Origin: Myxococcales bacterium
GTDB lineage: Bacteria > Myxococcota_A > Polyangia > Haliangiales > Haliangiaceae
DNA length: 39,658 nt
NCBI GenBank assembly: GCA_016794525.1
Contig: JAEUJY010000123.1
Coordinates: 1 to 39,658 of the forward strand
Direction: 5' to 3'
Shown here: piece by piece, positions 1-12,480 of the stretch
Layout of the letters: each line of letters opens with the position of its first letter
Position numbering within the stretch: the stretch's first letter is position 1
The notes under the pieces: model-generated
Database searches by the model: none
What the model was told of the DNA's origin: nothing
Seen by the model: the letters and a program-made list of their open reading frames with translations, nothing else
Translations under genes and position numbers: made by a program

Positions 1-423
1 GCTCTCGGCGCCACGGCGCCCGAACGTCAGGAACGCGCCGCCGTCGAGGCCGTAGGCGTGCTCGAACGTCGCCGGTGGACGCAGCGGCACCACGGCGAGG
101 TTGCCGCCGCTCACCTGGGCGATGAACGCCTGATCGCCGCGATCCACCAGCGCGTAGCCGCCGGTCGCGGCCAGCAGCCGCGTCGGCGCCGCCAGCTCGA
201 CGCACGCGACCGCGGTGAGGTCCGGCGTCGAGAACAAGGTCAGCAGGCTGGCCAGGTTGTCGTGCGCGTGCACCAGCAGGTAGCCGCCGCACGCCACGAC
301 CCGATCGCCCACCACCTCGACCGCGGCGACCCGGGTCCCGTGTTCCAGTTCGTACAACGCCAGCCGCCCGTCGGCGACGACGGCGACGTGGCCATCCGCG
401 GTCGGCACCGCGACGATCGACAT
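1..423 (-). CDS. Hypothetical protein, N-terminal part (possible beta-propeller)
   Basis: This minus-strand reading frame starts at an ATG (421-423) and stays open to the left edge, so only 141 codons are visible and the C-terminus lies outside. The third codon position is strongly G/C, as in neighbouring real genes. The protein begins MSIVAVPTADGHVAVVADGR and continues as short hydrophobic strands separated by Gly/Asp turns, with repeated patterns of the type 'VVACGGYLLVHAHDNLASL' and 'LLAATGGYALVDRGDQAFI'. That rhythm resembles a WD40- or PQQ-like beta-propeller, but no signature motif fixes the family. There is no signal peptide, so it is probably cytoplasmic. It lies 91 nt downstream of the DUF4157 gene on the same strand and may be co-transcribed with it. 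Function unknown. Confidence 0.7.
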   Translation of the reverse strand, partial: MSIVAVPTADGHVAVVADGRLALYELEHGTRVAAVEVVGDRVVACGGYLLVHAHDNLASLLTLFSTPDLTAVACVELAAPTRLLAATGGYALVDRGDQAFIAQVSGGNLAVVPLRPPATFEHAYGLDGGAFLTFGRRGAES

Positions 424-514
424 CGCCCTCGATTGTACGACGAGCGCCCCGTCGCGCGCCGCCCCAGGCGCCTGGATTTCGCCCGACCCGCACCCGCCGC
501 CCGATCAGTGCCGA

Positions 515-3373
515 TCAGCGGTCGTCGTGGCCGGGGGCGTTGGTGCCGTGGTTGTTGTCGCCCTTGTCGTTCTCGCCGTGGCGGTTGGTGCCGCCCGTGG
601 TGTGCTGGTCGTTGTCGGCCTGCTCCATCGGCGGCTTGGCCATGCGGCGGGCCAGCTCCTTCTTGATCGCGAGCGCCATCTCCTGGCCCTTCTCGGGCGT
701 CTGGTTGGCGATCTGGCCGTTCAGCACCGCCATGAACGGGCCCTGCCACAGGCCCTGACAGTCGGCCGGGTGCTTGTAGTAGTTCATCACCGTCGAGGTG
801 ATGGCCGACATGTCGTAGCCCTTGCCGGTCTTGGCGACTTCGAGCTGCGGCTTGTACGCCGCCAGGATCGCGTTGGACGAGGTGTGCGCGAGGGCGTTGG
901 CCAGCGGGGCCAGCCACGCGCCGTCGTGGCGCTGCTGGTGTTTGTGGCCGCCCTCCTCGGACTCGGGCCCGTTGATCTCTTGCGAGATGTCGTTGGCCGC
1001 GCCCTTCAGGCCCTCGATCACGCCGGTCTTCTTGCTCATCACCGCGTCGAACCGCGCCCTGGCCTTGTCGACCAGGGTCTGGCCCGCCTTCTTGGCGCCG
1101 CCGACGCGGTGGAAGAACTCGCCGACCTCCTCGATGATGCTGAAGCGATCCTCGGTGCCGTTCTGGTCGGCGCTGAAGTCCTTGGCGATGTCGGTGTGGG
1201 TCGGCTGGGTCATCGACGACGCGCCGGTCTTGTCGTGGACCTCCGACGAGCCGAGCGCCGCCGCCAGCGCGGCGTTGATCTCGGCGGTGAGCTGCAACAT
1301 GCACGCGTGGAACGCGGCCTCGAGCTTCTCGCGCAGGAACTCCTTGATCGCGGTCACCGCCTCTTCGACCAGCTTGGCCGCGTCGTCACCGACAACCGGG
1401 ATCATCTTGGCCAGCTTCGAGAGCTTGAGGCCAGCGCTGGTGTCCGTGACGAACTTGAGCAGGCTGCTCAGGCTGCCGCTCTGCAGGCTGGTCGCGGTGG
1501 CCTGCCACTCGTGGGTGAACGCGGTCACCGCCTGCTGCCGCGCCGCCGACTCGGCCTCGGTCTGATCCGACTTGGCGTTGCCGGCCTCGATGTCGGCGGC
1601 GGCTTGCTTGTCGTCACCCCACATCGAGTGCCAGCCCGCCTTCACGTGGCCCCAGCCCTTCTCGGTCGCGGCCGCGACCTTGCCGTGGACCTTGAGCCCC
1701 AGGTTCATGCCGCTGCCGAGCTTGGACACCGCGCCCGACACCGAGTTCATCTTCTCGCCGATCCACGCCGCGGCGTCGGTCGGCTTGAACTTGAAGTAGG
1801 TCGGGTTCGACTCGAGCCAGGTGACCAGCTTGGCGGCCTTGTCGCCGGCGCCCTTCTCGAACGGGTTCAGGCCGGCCAGCGCGATCCCAAGCTTCTCCTT
1901 GAGCGAGTGGATCGTGTCCTCGAGCGTGAACGTGCCCGTGGCCATGACCTCTTTGCCGCCCTTGGTGGTCATGTTGTTGCCGTCGACCCCGCCCTTGCCC
2001 TTCTTGTGCACGAAGCTGTTGAGGTGGTGCTGGGTCTGCTTGGGATCGGCCAGCGCCGGCTCGAGCTGCGACAGCGAGAGCGTCTCGACGAAGGACTTGC
2101 CCTTGCCGTCCTTGGACACCTCGTTGCCGCTGAACTTCGAGTCGATCAGGATGTTGATCGCGATCTCGGTGAAGTTCGAGTGCGCGTAGTAGTCCTGCAT
2201 GATGTGCAGCGACTCGCCGGCGTAGCGCAGCGCCCGGTTGTAGTCCTCGGGCTTGCCGCTCTGCGCCTGCTTGAGGCCGTCCTCGAGGTGCTTGATCAGC
2301 TGGGTCCGGCTGGCCTGCATGTAGACCGGGATGCCGGACTCGTCGACCTTGAACGCGTCGAGCTTCTCGTCGGGGTTGGCGATCTCGTTCTCGCCCTTCT
2401 TCAGCCCGGCCTTCATGGCCGCGAACTGGTCCTTGTAGCGCTGATCGATCTCGGCGTAGACCTCCTTGTCGCCGCCGGCGTTGGACATCGAGCCCGCGTG
2501 CGAGCCCTGCGCGTTGACGTCGGCGCCGGTGAGGCCGCCGGGGTTGTCGATGTGCTCGACGGGGTCGTAGGTCCCGAACTCCTTCACGCCGGCCATGCCC
2601 GGGCTCGAGCCCGGCTTCGGCGCCTTGCCTCCCTCGCCGGGGCCGCCGCCGATCGGGTACCCGAAGTGCAGCGTGTGCATCAGGTCCATCGCCGAGAAGA
2701 CCAGCGGGCCGCCCTTCTCCTGCAGCTTCTCCCGCACGGTCGGGATCAGCAGCTGGTTCATGTCGCGGTTCCAGTTGCCTGAGTAGATCATCTTGGCGTC
2801 GTCGCCAGAGAACCCGACCTTCTCGGCCTCCTGCCGGGTCTGGTTCTCGTGGACGATGTCGCCCTTGCTCTTGGCCGTCGCGCCGAACCCGCGCACCGCC
2901 AGCGGCGCGCGCTGGACGTTGTAGCTGCCGCCCGCGAGCGCGGTCGCCGCGCCCTTGTCGGCGTCGACCTCGAGCGAGTCGCCGGAGTCGGTCGCCGTGC
3001 CGATCTCGACCTTGCCGTGGACGCCGCCGGCGCGCTGGCCGCCGGTCTGCGCGACGTGGGCGAGCTCGTGCATCATCACGTGGGAGCCGTGATCGGTGCT
3101 GGTGTCGAGCGCGCTCGACTTGCCGAACACGTCGCCGCCGTAGGAGAAGGCCTGGAAGCCCTTCGACTCCGCCATCGACGCCGACTGGCTGTCGGTGTGG
3201 ACGCGCACCGCGCCCATGTCGGTGCCGTACGCGGATGACGCGCGCGACGCGACATCGCTCGACAGGGACGAGCCGCCGCCGCTCTGCAGCTTGCTGTCGA
3301 GCTGGGACTCGAAGCTCGGCTGGGCGGGGGCGGCGGGGGTGGCGTTCGACGGACCTTCGGCGGTTTGGGACAC
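515..3373 (-). CDS. DUF4157 (eCIS core) protein with Het-C-like domain, putative exported toxin/effector
   Basis: 952 residues, starting with GTG; a GGAGG on the minus strand (plus positions 3378-3382) lies 4 nt upstream and supports this start. Residues about 25-120 match the DUF4157 domain: [14 protein letters not shown] at 49-62 and a zinc-protease-like HELAH at 102-106 followed by VAQTGGQ. From about residue 170 the protein resembles the Het-C family: [12 protein letters not shown] near 196-207 parallels the family's GNWLRDYSQ motif, and [20 protein letters not shown] near 387-406 parallels the family's LHxxxDxxAHSNFxE motif. The middle is Ala-rich and helical, and the tail (about 910-952) is rich in Gly, Asn, His and Asp. 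There is no signal peptide. DUF4157 proteins are known to accompany extracellular contractile injection systems and polymorphic toxins, and Het-C proteins act in heterokaryon incompatibility and bacterial conflict. Function as an injected or released effector is inference; no contractile-sheath gene is in the window. Confidence 0.85.
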   Translation of the reverse strand: MSQTAEGPSNATPAAPAQPSFESQLDSKLQSGGGSSLSSDVASRASSAYGTDMGAVRVHTDSQSASMAESKGFQAFSYGGDVFGKSSALDTSTDHGSHVMMHELAHVAQTGGQRAGGVHGKVEIGTATDSGDSLEVDADKGAATALAGGSYNVQRAPLAVRGFGATAKSKGDIVHENQTRQEAEKVGFSGDDAKMIYSGNWNRDMNQLLIPTVREKLQEKGGPLVFSAMDLMHTLHFGYPIGGGPGEGGKAPKPGSSPGMAGVKEFGTYDPVEHIDNPGGLTGADVNAQGSHAGSMSNAGGDKEVYAEIDQRYKDQFAAMKAGLKKGENEIANPDEKLDAFKVDESGIPVYMQASRTQLIKHLEDGLKQAQSGKPEDYNRALRYAGESLHIMQDYYAHSNFTEIAINILIDSKFSGNEVSKDGKGKSFVETLSLSQLEPALADPKQTQHHLNSFVHKKGKGGVDGNNMTTKGGKEVMATGTFTLEDTIHSLKEKLGIALAGLNPFEKGAGDKAAKLVTWLESNPTYFKFKPTDAAAWIGEKMNSVSGAVSKLGSGMNLGLKVHGKVAAATEKGWGHVKAGWHSMWGDDKQAAADIEAGNAKSDQTEAESAARQQAVTAFTHEWQATATSLQSGSLSSLLKFVTDTSAGLKLSKLAKMIPVVGDDAAKLVEEAVTAIKEFLREKLEAAFHACMLQLTAEINAALAAALGSSEVHDKTGASSMTQPTHTDIAKDFSADQNGTEDRFSIIEEVGEFFHRVGGAKKAGQTLVDKARARFDAVMSKKTGVIEGLKGAANDISQEINGPESEEGGHKHQQRHDGAWLAPLANALAHTSSNAILAAYKPQLEVAKTGKGYDMSAITSTVMNYYKHPADCQGLWQGPFMAVLNGQIANQTPEKGQEMALAIKKELARRMAKPPMEQADNDQHTTGGTNRHGENDKGDNNHGTNAPGHDDR

Positions 3374-3420
3374 GGAGCCTCCAGCGAGTAGTACGTAGAT
3401 CGGTCGCGATACCTTCCCGG

Positions 3421-4437
3421 CTAGGTGCCGGCGAGCCGCGCTTCGGCGCGGGCGATGGCCTGTTGCGCTGCGTCGTCGCCGTAGCGTCCGACCGACATCA
3501 CCGCTTTGGCCGCTTCGTCACAGCCGAGGTCGTCGATCAGCACGGGCAGCGCGTGCGCGAACCCGACCACCAGCCCCTTCGGGGCGACGGCCGGCCAGAT
3601 CGAGAGCGCGGTCATGATGTTCGCGCGGTCGAGCGCCAGCGTGCGGTCCGGGTCTGGAATGGTTCGGCCACACAGCGTGGCCACCGCGGCGACGAAGCGC
3701 TCGGCGAACGGCCGCTCCCGGGGATCGGTCACCTCGGGCCGGGCCTGGTAGTCGTGCAGCGTCGGCAGGACCCGGGCGGGATCGCGCGCCGGGCGGAGCC
3801 GGCCGGCGGCCACCAGCCGATCGATGGCGGCGTCGCTCGCGGGCCGGGGCAGGTCGGCGACCGCCGCGACCAGGGCGCGCGGCGCGCCCTCCCACGGATC
3901 GAAGTACGAGGCCGCGGTCAGCGCCGCGGCGTCGTCGCCCTCGGGCGTCGCCGGGGGCGAGGCGTCGGGCAGGTCGATCGCGGCGCCCCACGCGACGTCG
4001 GCGTCGAGCCCGCGCGGCGCGAGCAGGATCGCCCGCCAGCCCGGTGGCGGCCGCAGCGCGGCGAGCAGGCCCGGGTCGGCCTTGACGCGCGCGTCGACGA
4101 TGATCGTGCCGCCGGGGCGCTCGGCGAGCGTCGCCTGGGCGATCGTCACCAGCACCTGGGGGCGCTGCCGCGGCGGGATCCACTGATCGAGGCGCCGGCT
4201 GATCTCCCGCAGCGCCTCCGGGGCGCGCCACGGCAGGCCTGGCACCAGGTACGCGGGCAGCGCCAGCGCCGCGGCGACGTGGAGCGCCGTGGTCCGGCGG
4301 CCGCTGCCGTCGCTGCCGGTCAGCGTCACCGCGCCGTCGGCGCGCACCGCCACGAGCGCGTCCTCGACCGCCGACGGAGCGGGCTGCGGCGCCGGCGGTG
4401 CCTCGACCCAGGTGAGCGGCGCGTGGTCCTGGAGCAT
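3421..4437 (-). CDS. Hypothetical protein with degenerate NTPase-like P-loop
   Basis: 338 residues from an ATG at 4435-4437. Near residues 38-50 the segment [20 protein letters not shown] has the position and hydrophobic setting of a Walker A loop (strand, G-x4-G, helix), but the invariant Lys is Arg and the Ser/Thr is displaced by one. About 70 residues later [10 protein letters not shown] looks like a Walker B strand ending in Asp. This layout resembles STAND/NB-ARC-type ATPases with a lost nucleotide site. The rest is helical and Ala/Pro/Arg-rich with no recognised motif. It is 47 nt upstream of the DUF4157/Het-C gene on the same strand, so the two probably form an operon and this protein may be a chaperone, loader or immunity partner; that role is inference. 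It is divergent from the cyclophilin gene. Confidence 0.65.
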   Translation of the reverse strand: MLQDHAPLTWVEAPPAPQPAPSAVEDALVAVRADGAVTLTGSDGSGRRTTALHVAAALALPAYLVPGLPWRAPEALREISRRLDQWIPPRQRPQVLVTIAQATLAERPGGTIIVDARVKADPGLLAALRPPPGWRAILLAPRGLDADVAWGAAIDLPDASPPATPEGDDAAALTAASYFDPWEGAPRALVAAVADLPRPASDAAIDRLVAAGRLRPARDPARVLPTLHDYQARPEVTDPRERPFAERFVAAVATLCGRTIPDPDRTLALDRANIMTALSIWPAVAPKGLVVGFAHALPVLIDDLGCDEAAKAVMSVGRYGDDAAQQAIARAEARLAGT

Positions 4438-4524
4438 GCGAGGACTATACGCCCCGGCGTTCCCCGGCCGCGCCGCGGGTGCGCGGTATTGCGGCGGCGG
4501 TCCGCTCGATCCAGGATGCGCGCC

Positions 4525-5376
<852 letters not shown>

Positions 5377-5425
5377 GCGACCGCGCCGGCGGGCGATCGC
5401 GGCTGTGTTATCGTCCGGCCGCGCG

Positions 5426-6871
5426 ATGCCTCGCCTCTGGTCCGCCGTCTGGCCCACTCTCGCCCTGTGCGCGCTGACGCTGTCGCTCGACGCGGGCTGC
5501 GGCACCCGGCGCGATCCCGACTTCTGCTGCAGCAACGCGCTGTCGTGCGCGGCGAGCGGCGTCGACGTCGCGGTGACCCCGTGCACCGATCCCGCGGCGC
5601 CGGTGTGCGACGACAACGGCGACGTCGCCGCGCCGCGGACCTGCATCGCCGACACCGGCGGCGCCTGCGCGGCGCCGGGCGACTGCATGGATCCGACCCG
5701 GCCCTACTGCATCGACAACCGCTGCGTCGAGTGCCAGGACGGCGACGCCCAGGCCGACTGCGCCAACCCCACGCCGGCGTGCAGCGCCAGCACGCACCTG
5801 TGCGTGCCGTGCGGCGACGCCACCGACTGCGCCGGCGATCCCGGCGGGCCGGTGTGCGTGGACGGCAGCTGCGTCGAGTGCGCCGACGCCACCGACTGCA
5901 CGGCGCCCGCGGCCGCGGTCTGCGACGCCACCACCCACGCCTGCCGCGGGTGCGTCGCCGACGCCGAGTGCGCCAGCCAGGTCTGCGCCCAGGACGCCGG
6001 GGTGTGCGCGCCGGTCAGCGACGTGCTGTACGTCGACGTCAACGGCACCGGCACCACCTGCACCCAGGCCGCGCCGTGCGGCACGATCGCCCAGGCGCTG
6101 ATGATCGCCGGCGACCACGTCATCAAGCTCGGCCCGGGGCTGCACCGCGGCACCGCGGCGATCAGCGGCGGCCGCGCGATCACGCTGCACGGCGCCGGCG
6201 TCGACCAGACCACGCTGGACTTCTTCGCGACGGTGCCCGGCGCCGAGTTCGTGACCGTCACCAGCGGCGCCACGCTGACGCTCGAGGGCCTGCGCCTCAC
6301 CGGCGCGCCGCCGTCCGCGCCGGCGGTGCGCTGCGACAACGCCACCGTCGCCGCCTACCGGGTCCACGTCGACGGCATCGCCAAGGGTGGGTTCGCGATC
6401 AACGCCTGCTCGTTCGCGCTGGTCAACACCGCGATCACGCGCTGCGGCTCGGCCACCAGCACGTTCGGCGCGGTGTCGCTGACCAACCTGACCAGCACCC
6501 AGACCGTGCGCTTCGAGTTCAACACGGTGATCGGCAACAGCGCCCTGGGCGCCAACGTCGCCGGCGTCGCGTGCGCGCTGCTGGCGCGGCCGGTGCCGCT
6601 GACCTCGAGCATCATCTTCGGCAACGACCGCGCCGACAGCGTGCCGGTCGGCGACGACAGCGACTGCACGGTCACCCACTCGGTGATCGACGTGACGCCG
6701 CCCGCGGCGACCAACACCGACGTCGCGCCCGGGCTGACCGCGCCGGAGTTCCGGTTGCCGGCGGGTTCGTCGGCCGAGGGCCGCGCCGATCCGGCGGCGA
6801 CCGTCGGCTACGACATCGACGGCGAGCGCCGCGGGGCCGGACCGCACGACTCCGGCGCCGACGAGCGGTGA
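5426..6871 (+). CDS. Cys-rich lipoprotein with right-handed beta-helix domain
   Basis: 481 residues. MPRLWSAVWPTLALCALTLSLDAGC ends in a lipobox (DAGC), so the protein should be a membrane-anchored lipoprotein. Residues about 30-200 are packed with regularly spaced cysteines in units such as CIDNRCVECQDGD, CVPCGDATDC and CVDGSCVECADATDC. These resemble the Cys-rich repeats common in large myxobacterial surface proteins and probably form disulfides. From about 205 the motif LYVDVNGTGTTC..APCGTIAQAL opens a parallel beta-helix (DUF1565/pectate-lyase-like) fold: strand ladders with TLHGAGVDQTTLDF and buried Asn/Ser positions. No catalytic residues are identifiable. The start at 5426 is chosen because it begins the signal peptide. 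It ends 4 nt before the histidine kinase gene, so it may be expressed with it. Likely an adhesive or structural surface protein; function unproven. Confidence 0.8.
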   Translation: MPRLWSAVWPTLALCALTLSLDAGCGTRRDPDFCCSNALSCAASGVDVAVTPCTDPAAPVCDDNGDVAAPRTCIADTGGACAAPGDCMDPTRPYCIDNRCVECQDGDAQADCANPTPACSASTHLCVPCGDATDCAGDPGGPVCVDGSCVECADATDCTAPAAAVCDATTHACRGCVADAECASQVCAQDAGVCAPVSDVLYVDVNGTGTTCTQAAPCGTIAQALMIAGDHVIKLGPGLHRGTAAISGGRAITLHGAGVDQTTLDFFATVPGAEFVTVTSGATLTLEGLRLTGAPPSAPAVRCDNATVAAYRVHVDGIAKGGFAINACSFALVNTAITRCGSATSTFGAVSLTNLTSTQTVRFEFNTVIGNSALGANVAGVACALLARPVPLTSSIIFGNDRADSVPVGDDSDCTVTHSVIDVTPPAATNTDVAPGLTAPEFRLPAGSSAEGRADPAATVGYDIDGERRGAGPHDSGADER

Positions 6872-6875
6872 GCCG

Positions 6876-9593
<2,718 letters not shown>

Positions 9594-9623
9594 CCCACGG
9601 CGGTGGGACCAGCGGCCCTGGAA

Positions 9624-9636
9624 TGCCAAACTGGCA
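9624..9636. promoter_or_regulatory. Putative enhancer palindrome 1 (activator binding site)
   Basis: Perfect inverted repeat TGCCA-AAC-TGGCA. It is centred at 9630, about 126 bp upstream of the start point predicted from the -24/-12 element. The same core recurs exactly 30 bp downstream. The position and pairing fit an upstream activating sequence for an NtrC-type protein; which protein binds is inference. Confidence 0.6.
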
Positions 9637-9653
9637 GCGGCGGGTTGACGGGA

Positions 9654-9666
9654 TGCCACCCTGGCA
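9654..9666. promoter_or_regulatory. Putative enhancer palindrome 2 (activator binding site)
   Basis: Perfect inverted repeat TGCCA-CCC-TGGCA centred at 9660, about 96 bp upstream of the predicted start point. Arms are identical to palindrome 1, the spacer length is the same and the centre-to-centre distance is 30 bp. That puts the two sites on nearly the same helical face, as expected for cooperative binding by two activator dimers. Flanking bases (GGAATGCCA and GGGATGCCA) are also similar. Confidence 0.6.
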
Positions 9667-9702
9667 CGGGAACCGCCGCTGCGTCGCGCTTCGTTTGTGG
9701 AA

Positions 9703-9715
9703 TATCAGATGGTTG
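9703..9715 (+). promoter_or_regulatory. Putative IHF binding site
   Basis: TATCAGATGGTTG fits the IHF consensus WATCARNNNNTTR at every fixed position. It sits in an unusually A/T-rich stretch for this genome, between the two palindromes and the -24/-12 element. IHF bending at such a place normally brings enhancer-bound activator to sigma-54 polymerase. The consensus is short, so context carries much of the weight. Confidence 0.5.
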
Positions 9716-9729
9716 GATCGTGTTCTGGG

Positions 9730-9745
9730 TGGCACTGGGCTTGAA
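9730..9745 (+). promoter_or_regulatory. Putative sigma-54 (-24/-12) promoter of the regulator/T2SS operon
   Basis: TGGCAC-N5-TTGAA compares with the consensus TGGCAC-N5-TTGCA. The -24 half is perfect and the spacing is exact, but the normally conserved C of the -12 GC is A. The predicted start point is near 9756, giving a leader of about 120 nt before the regulator's ATG at 9877. The palindromes and IHF site upstream strengthen the call; the -12 mismatch weakens it. Confidence 0.5.
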
Positions 9746-9876
9746 ATGCACCCTGACTCGTCATGCTCCACCCTCGGGCTCCTGGGACTCGCGCCTGGCC
9801 GACGTCGATGCGTAACCCTGGCGGCGTGCCGCGCCGGGTCTGGGCCGGCGAGGCCGGCGCCGCGGGAGCGTCGGCC

Positions 9877-11367
<1,491 letters not shown>

Positions 11368-11369
11368 CC

Positions 11370-12320
11370 ATGCAGGACCTGCTCCGACGCTACTTCTGGG
11401 TCGTGGTGGTGGTGACCATCATCGGCGCCGCCACGTTCGCCGCCAAGACCACCAACCACGTGGTCGAGGGCAAGTACCTCGCCGATCCGCCGCGCGGCCC
11501 CAAGGTCAAGCCGCCGGCGCCGTCGCCGAGCGCCGCCGTCGCCACCCGCTCGAAGCTCGGCCAGCCGCTGGTCGATCGCAACATGTTCTGCGCCGCCTGC
11601 CTGCCGCCGGTCGTGGCCGCGGCCGGCGCCCAGGGGCCGGTCGATCCCAACGCGGTGTCGCTGACCGCGCTGCCGCTGTCGCTGATCGCCACCCACGTCG
11701 CCGAGCCCAAGCTGCCGGCCGACCCCGCCAACTTCGCGACGATCCTCAACACCGGCACCCAGAAGCAGGGCGCGTACTGGGTCGGCGACGACATCCCCGG
11801 CGCCGGCAAGGTCGTCGAGGTCCACTACAAGTACGTCGACTTCACCAACGCCGGCAGCGGCCGCAAGGAGCGCATCTCGCTGACCGGCGAGGTGCCGCCG
11901 CCGCCGCCGCCGCCCACCACCGTCGCCGCCGACACGCCGCCGCCGGCCGACGGCGACGACATGACCGCCGCGATCGACGCCGGCATCAAGAAGATCGACG
12001 ACACCACCTACGAGATCGATCGCAGCCTGGTCGACAAGGTGCTGGCCAACCCGATGGCGCTGGCCAAGGGCGCGCGGGTGATGCCGTCGTCGAAGAACGG
12101 CGAGCCCAACGGCTTCAAGCTGTACGCGGTGCGGCCCAACTCGGTGTTCTCGAAGCTCGGGTTCTCGAACGGCGACACGCTCAACGGCGTCAACGGCATG
12201 CAGCTCAACTCGATGGATCGCGCGATGGAGGTCTACGCCAAGGTGCGCGACGCCAGCTCGATCCAGGTCGAGGTCACCCGCCGGGGCAAGCCGGTCACCC
12301 TCAACTACACGATCCGCTGA
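11370..12320 (+). CDS. gspC: Type II secretion system protein GspC
   Basis: 316 residues. Inner-membrane component that links the inner-membrane platform to the GspD secretin. A short cytoplasmic start and one membrane segment (about 8-24, FWVVVVVTIIGAATFAA) lead to a Pro-rich linker. A periplasmic homology region includes LPLSLIATHVAEP (about 93-105), the strand pattern expected for the region that contacts GspD N0. A Pro-rich spacer (PPPPPPP near 175) precedes a C-terminal PDZ-like domain (about 245-316: FKLYAVRPNSVFSKLGFSNGD and RRGKPVTLNYTI). The ATG at 11370 is preferred over a GTG at 11364 because GAGGAG lies 5 nt upstream of it. Divergent in sequence, as GspC usually is, but position, topology and PDZ domain make the call firm. 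Confidence 0.9.
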   Translation: MQDLLRRYFWVVVVVTIIGAATFAAKTTNHVVEGKYLADPPRGPKVKPPAPSPSAAVATRSKLGQPLVDRNMFCAACLPPVVAAAGAQGPVDPNAVSLTALPLSLIATHVAEPKLPADPANFATILNTGTQKQGAYWVGDDIPGAGKVVEVHYKYVDFTNAGSGRKERISLTGEVPPPPPPPTTVAADTPPPADGDDMTAAIDAGIKKIDDTTYEIDRSLVDKVLANPMALAKGARVMPSSKNGEPNGFKLYAVRPNSVFSKLGFSNGDTLNGVNGMQLNSMDRAMEVYAKVRDASSIQVEVTRRGKPVTLNYTIR

Positions 12321-12328
12321 GACCCCGA

Positions 12329-12398
12329 GAGGGTCTTTCCAGTGACCCAGTGAGGGTCTTTCGCAAAGACCCTCCCCCACAAGACGTGGGGCCCCCAC
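12329..12398 (+). promoter_or_regulatory. gspC-gspD intercistronic stem-loop cluster (possible attenuator or processing site)
   Basis: The 160-bp gap between gspC and gspD is the largest inside the secretion operon. It contains a perfect hairpin with 10-bp arms and a 3-nt loop (GAGGGTCTTT at 12352-12361, AAAGACCCTC at 12365-12374). A direct copy of the left arm lies at 12329-12338 and could pair with the same right arm. A second hairpin abuts it (CCCCAC 12375-12380, GTGGGG 12386-12391), and another CCCCAC at 12393-12398 could compete for GTGGGG. No long T run follows, so a simple intrinsic terminator is unlikely. The next 80 nt are C-rich and G-poor, as in Rho-loading regions. Reduced read-through or mRNA processing that sets the GspC:GspD ratio is possible; function is inference. 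Confidence 0.55.
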
Positions 12399-12480
12399 CC
12401 GAAACGCGAGACGCCCTCGACCACCCACCGACGTCGCCCCCGAGACCTCGGTTCAGCTTCCCGCCACGAAGTCAAACCTC

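Noticed and set aside
527-2782. Long plus-strand open frame (751 codons) opposite the DUF4157 gene
   Set aside because: Its translation is Arg/Val/Leu/Gly/Ala-biased low-complexity sequence without motifs. It is a by-product of GC-rich codon bias in the real minus-strand gene.
12352-12374. Simple intrinsic terminator after gspC
   Set aside because: The stem is not followed by a T run but by C-rich sequence, and an operon stop inside the T2SS cluster would be unexpected.
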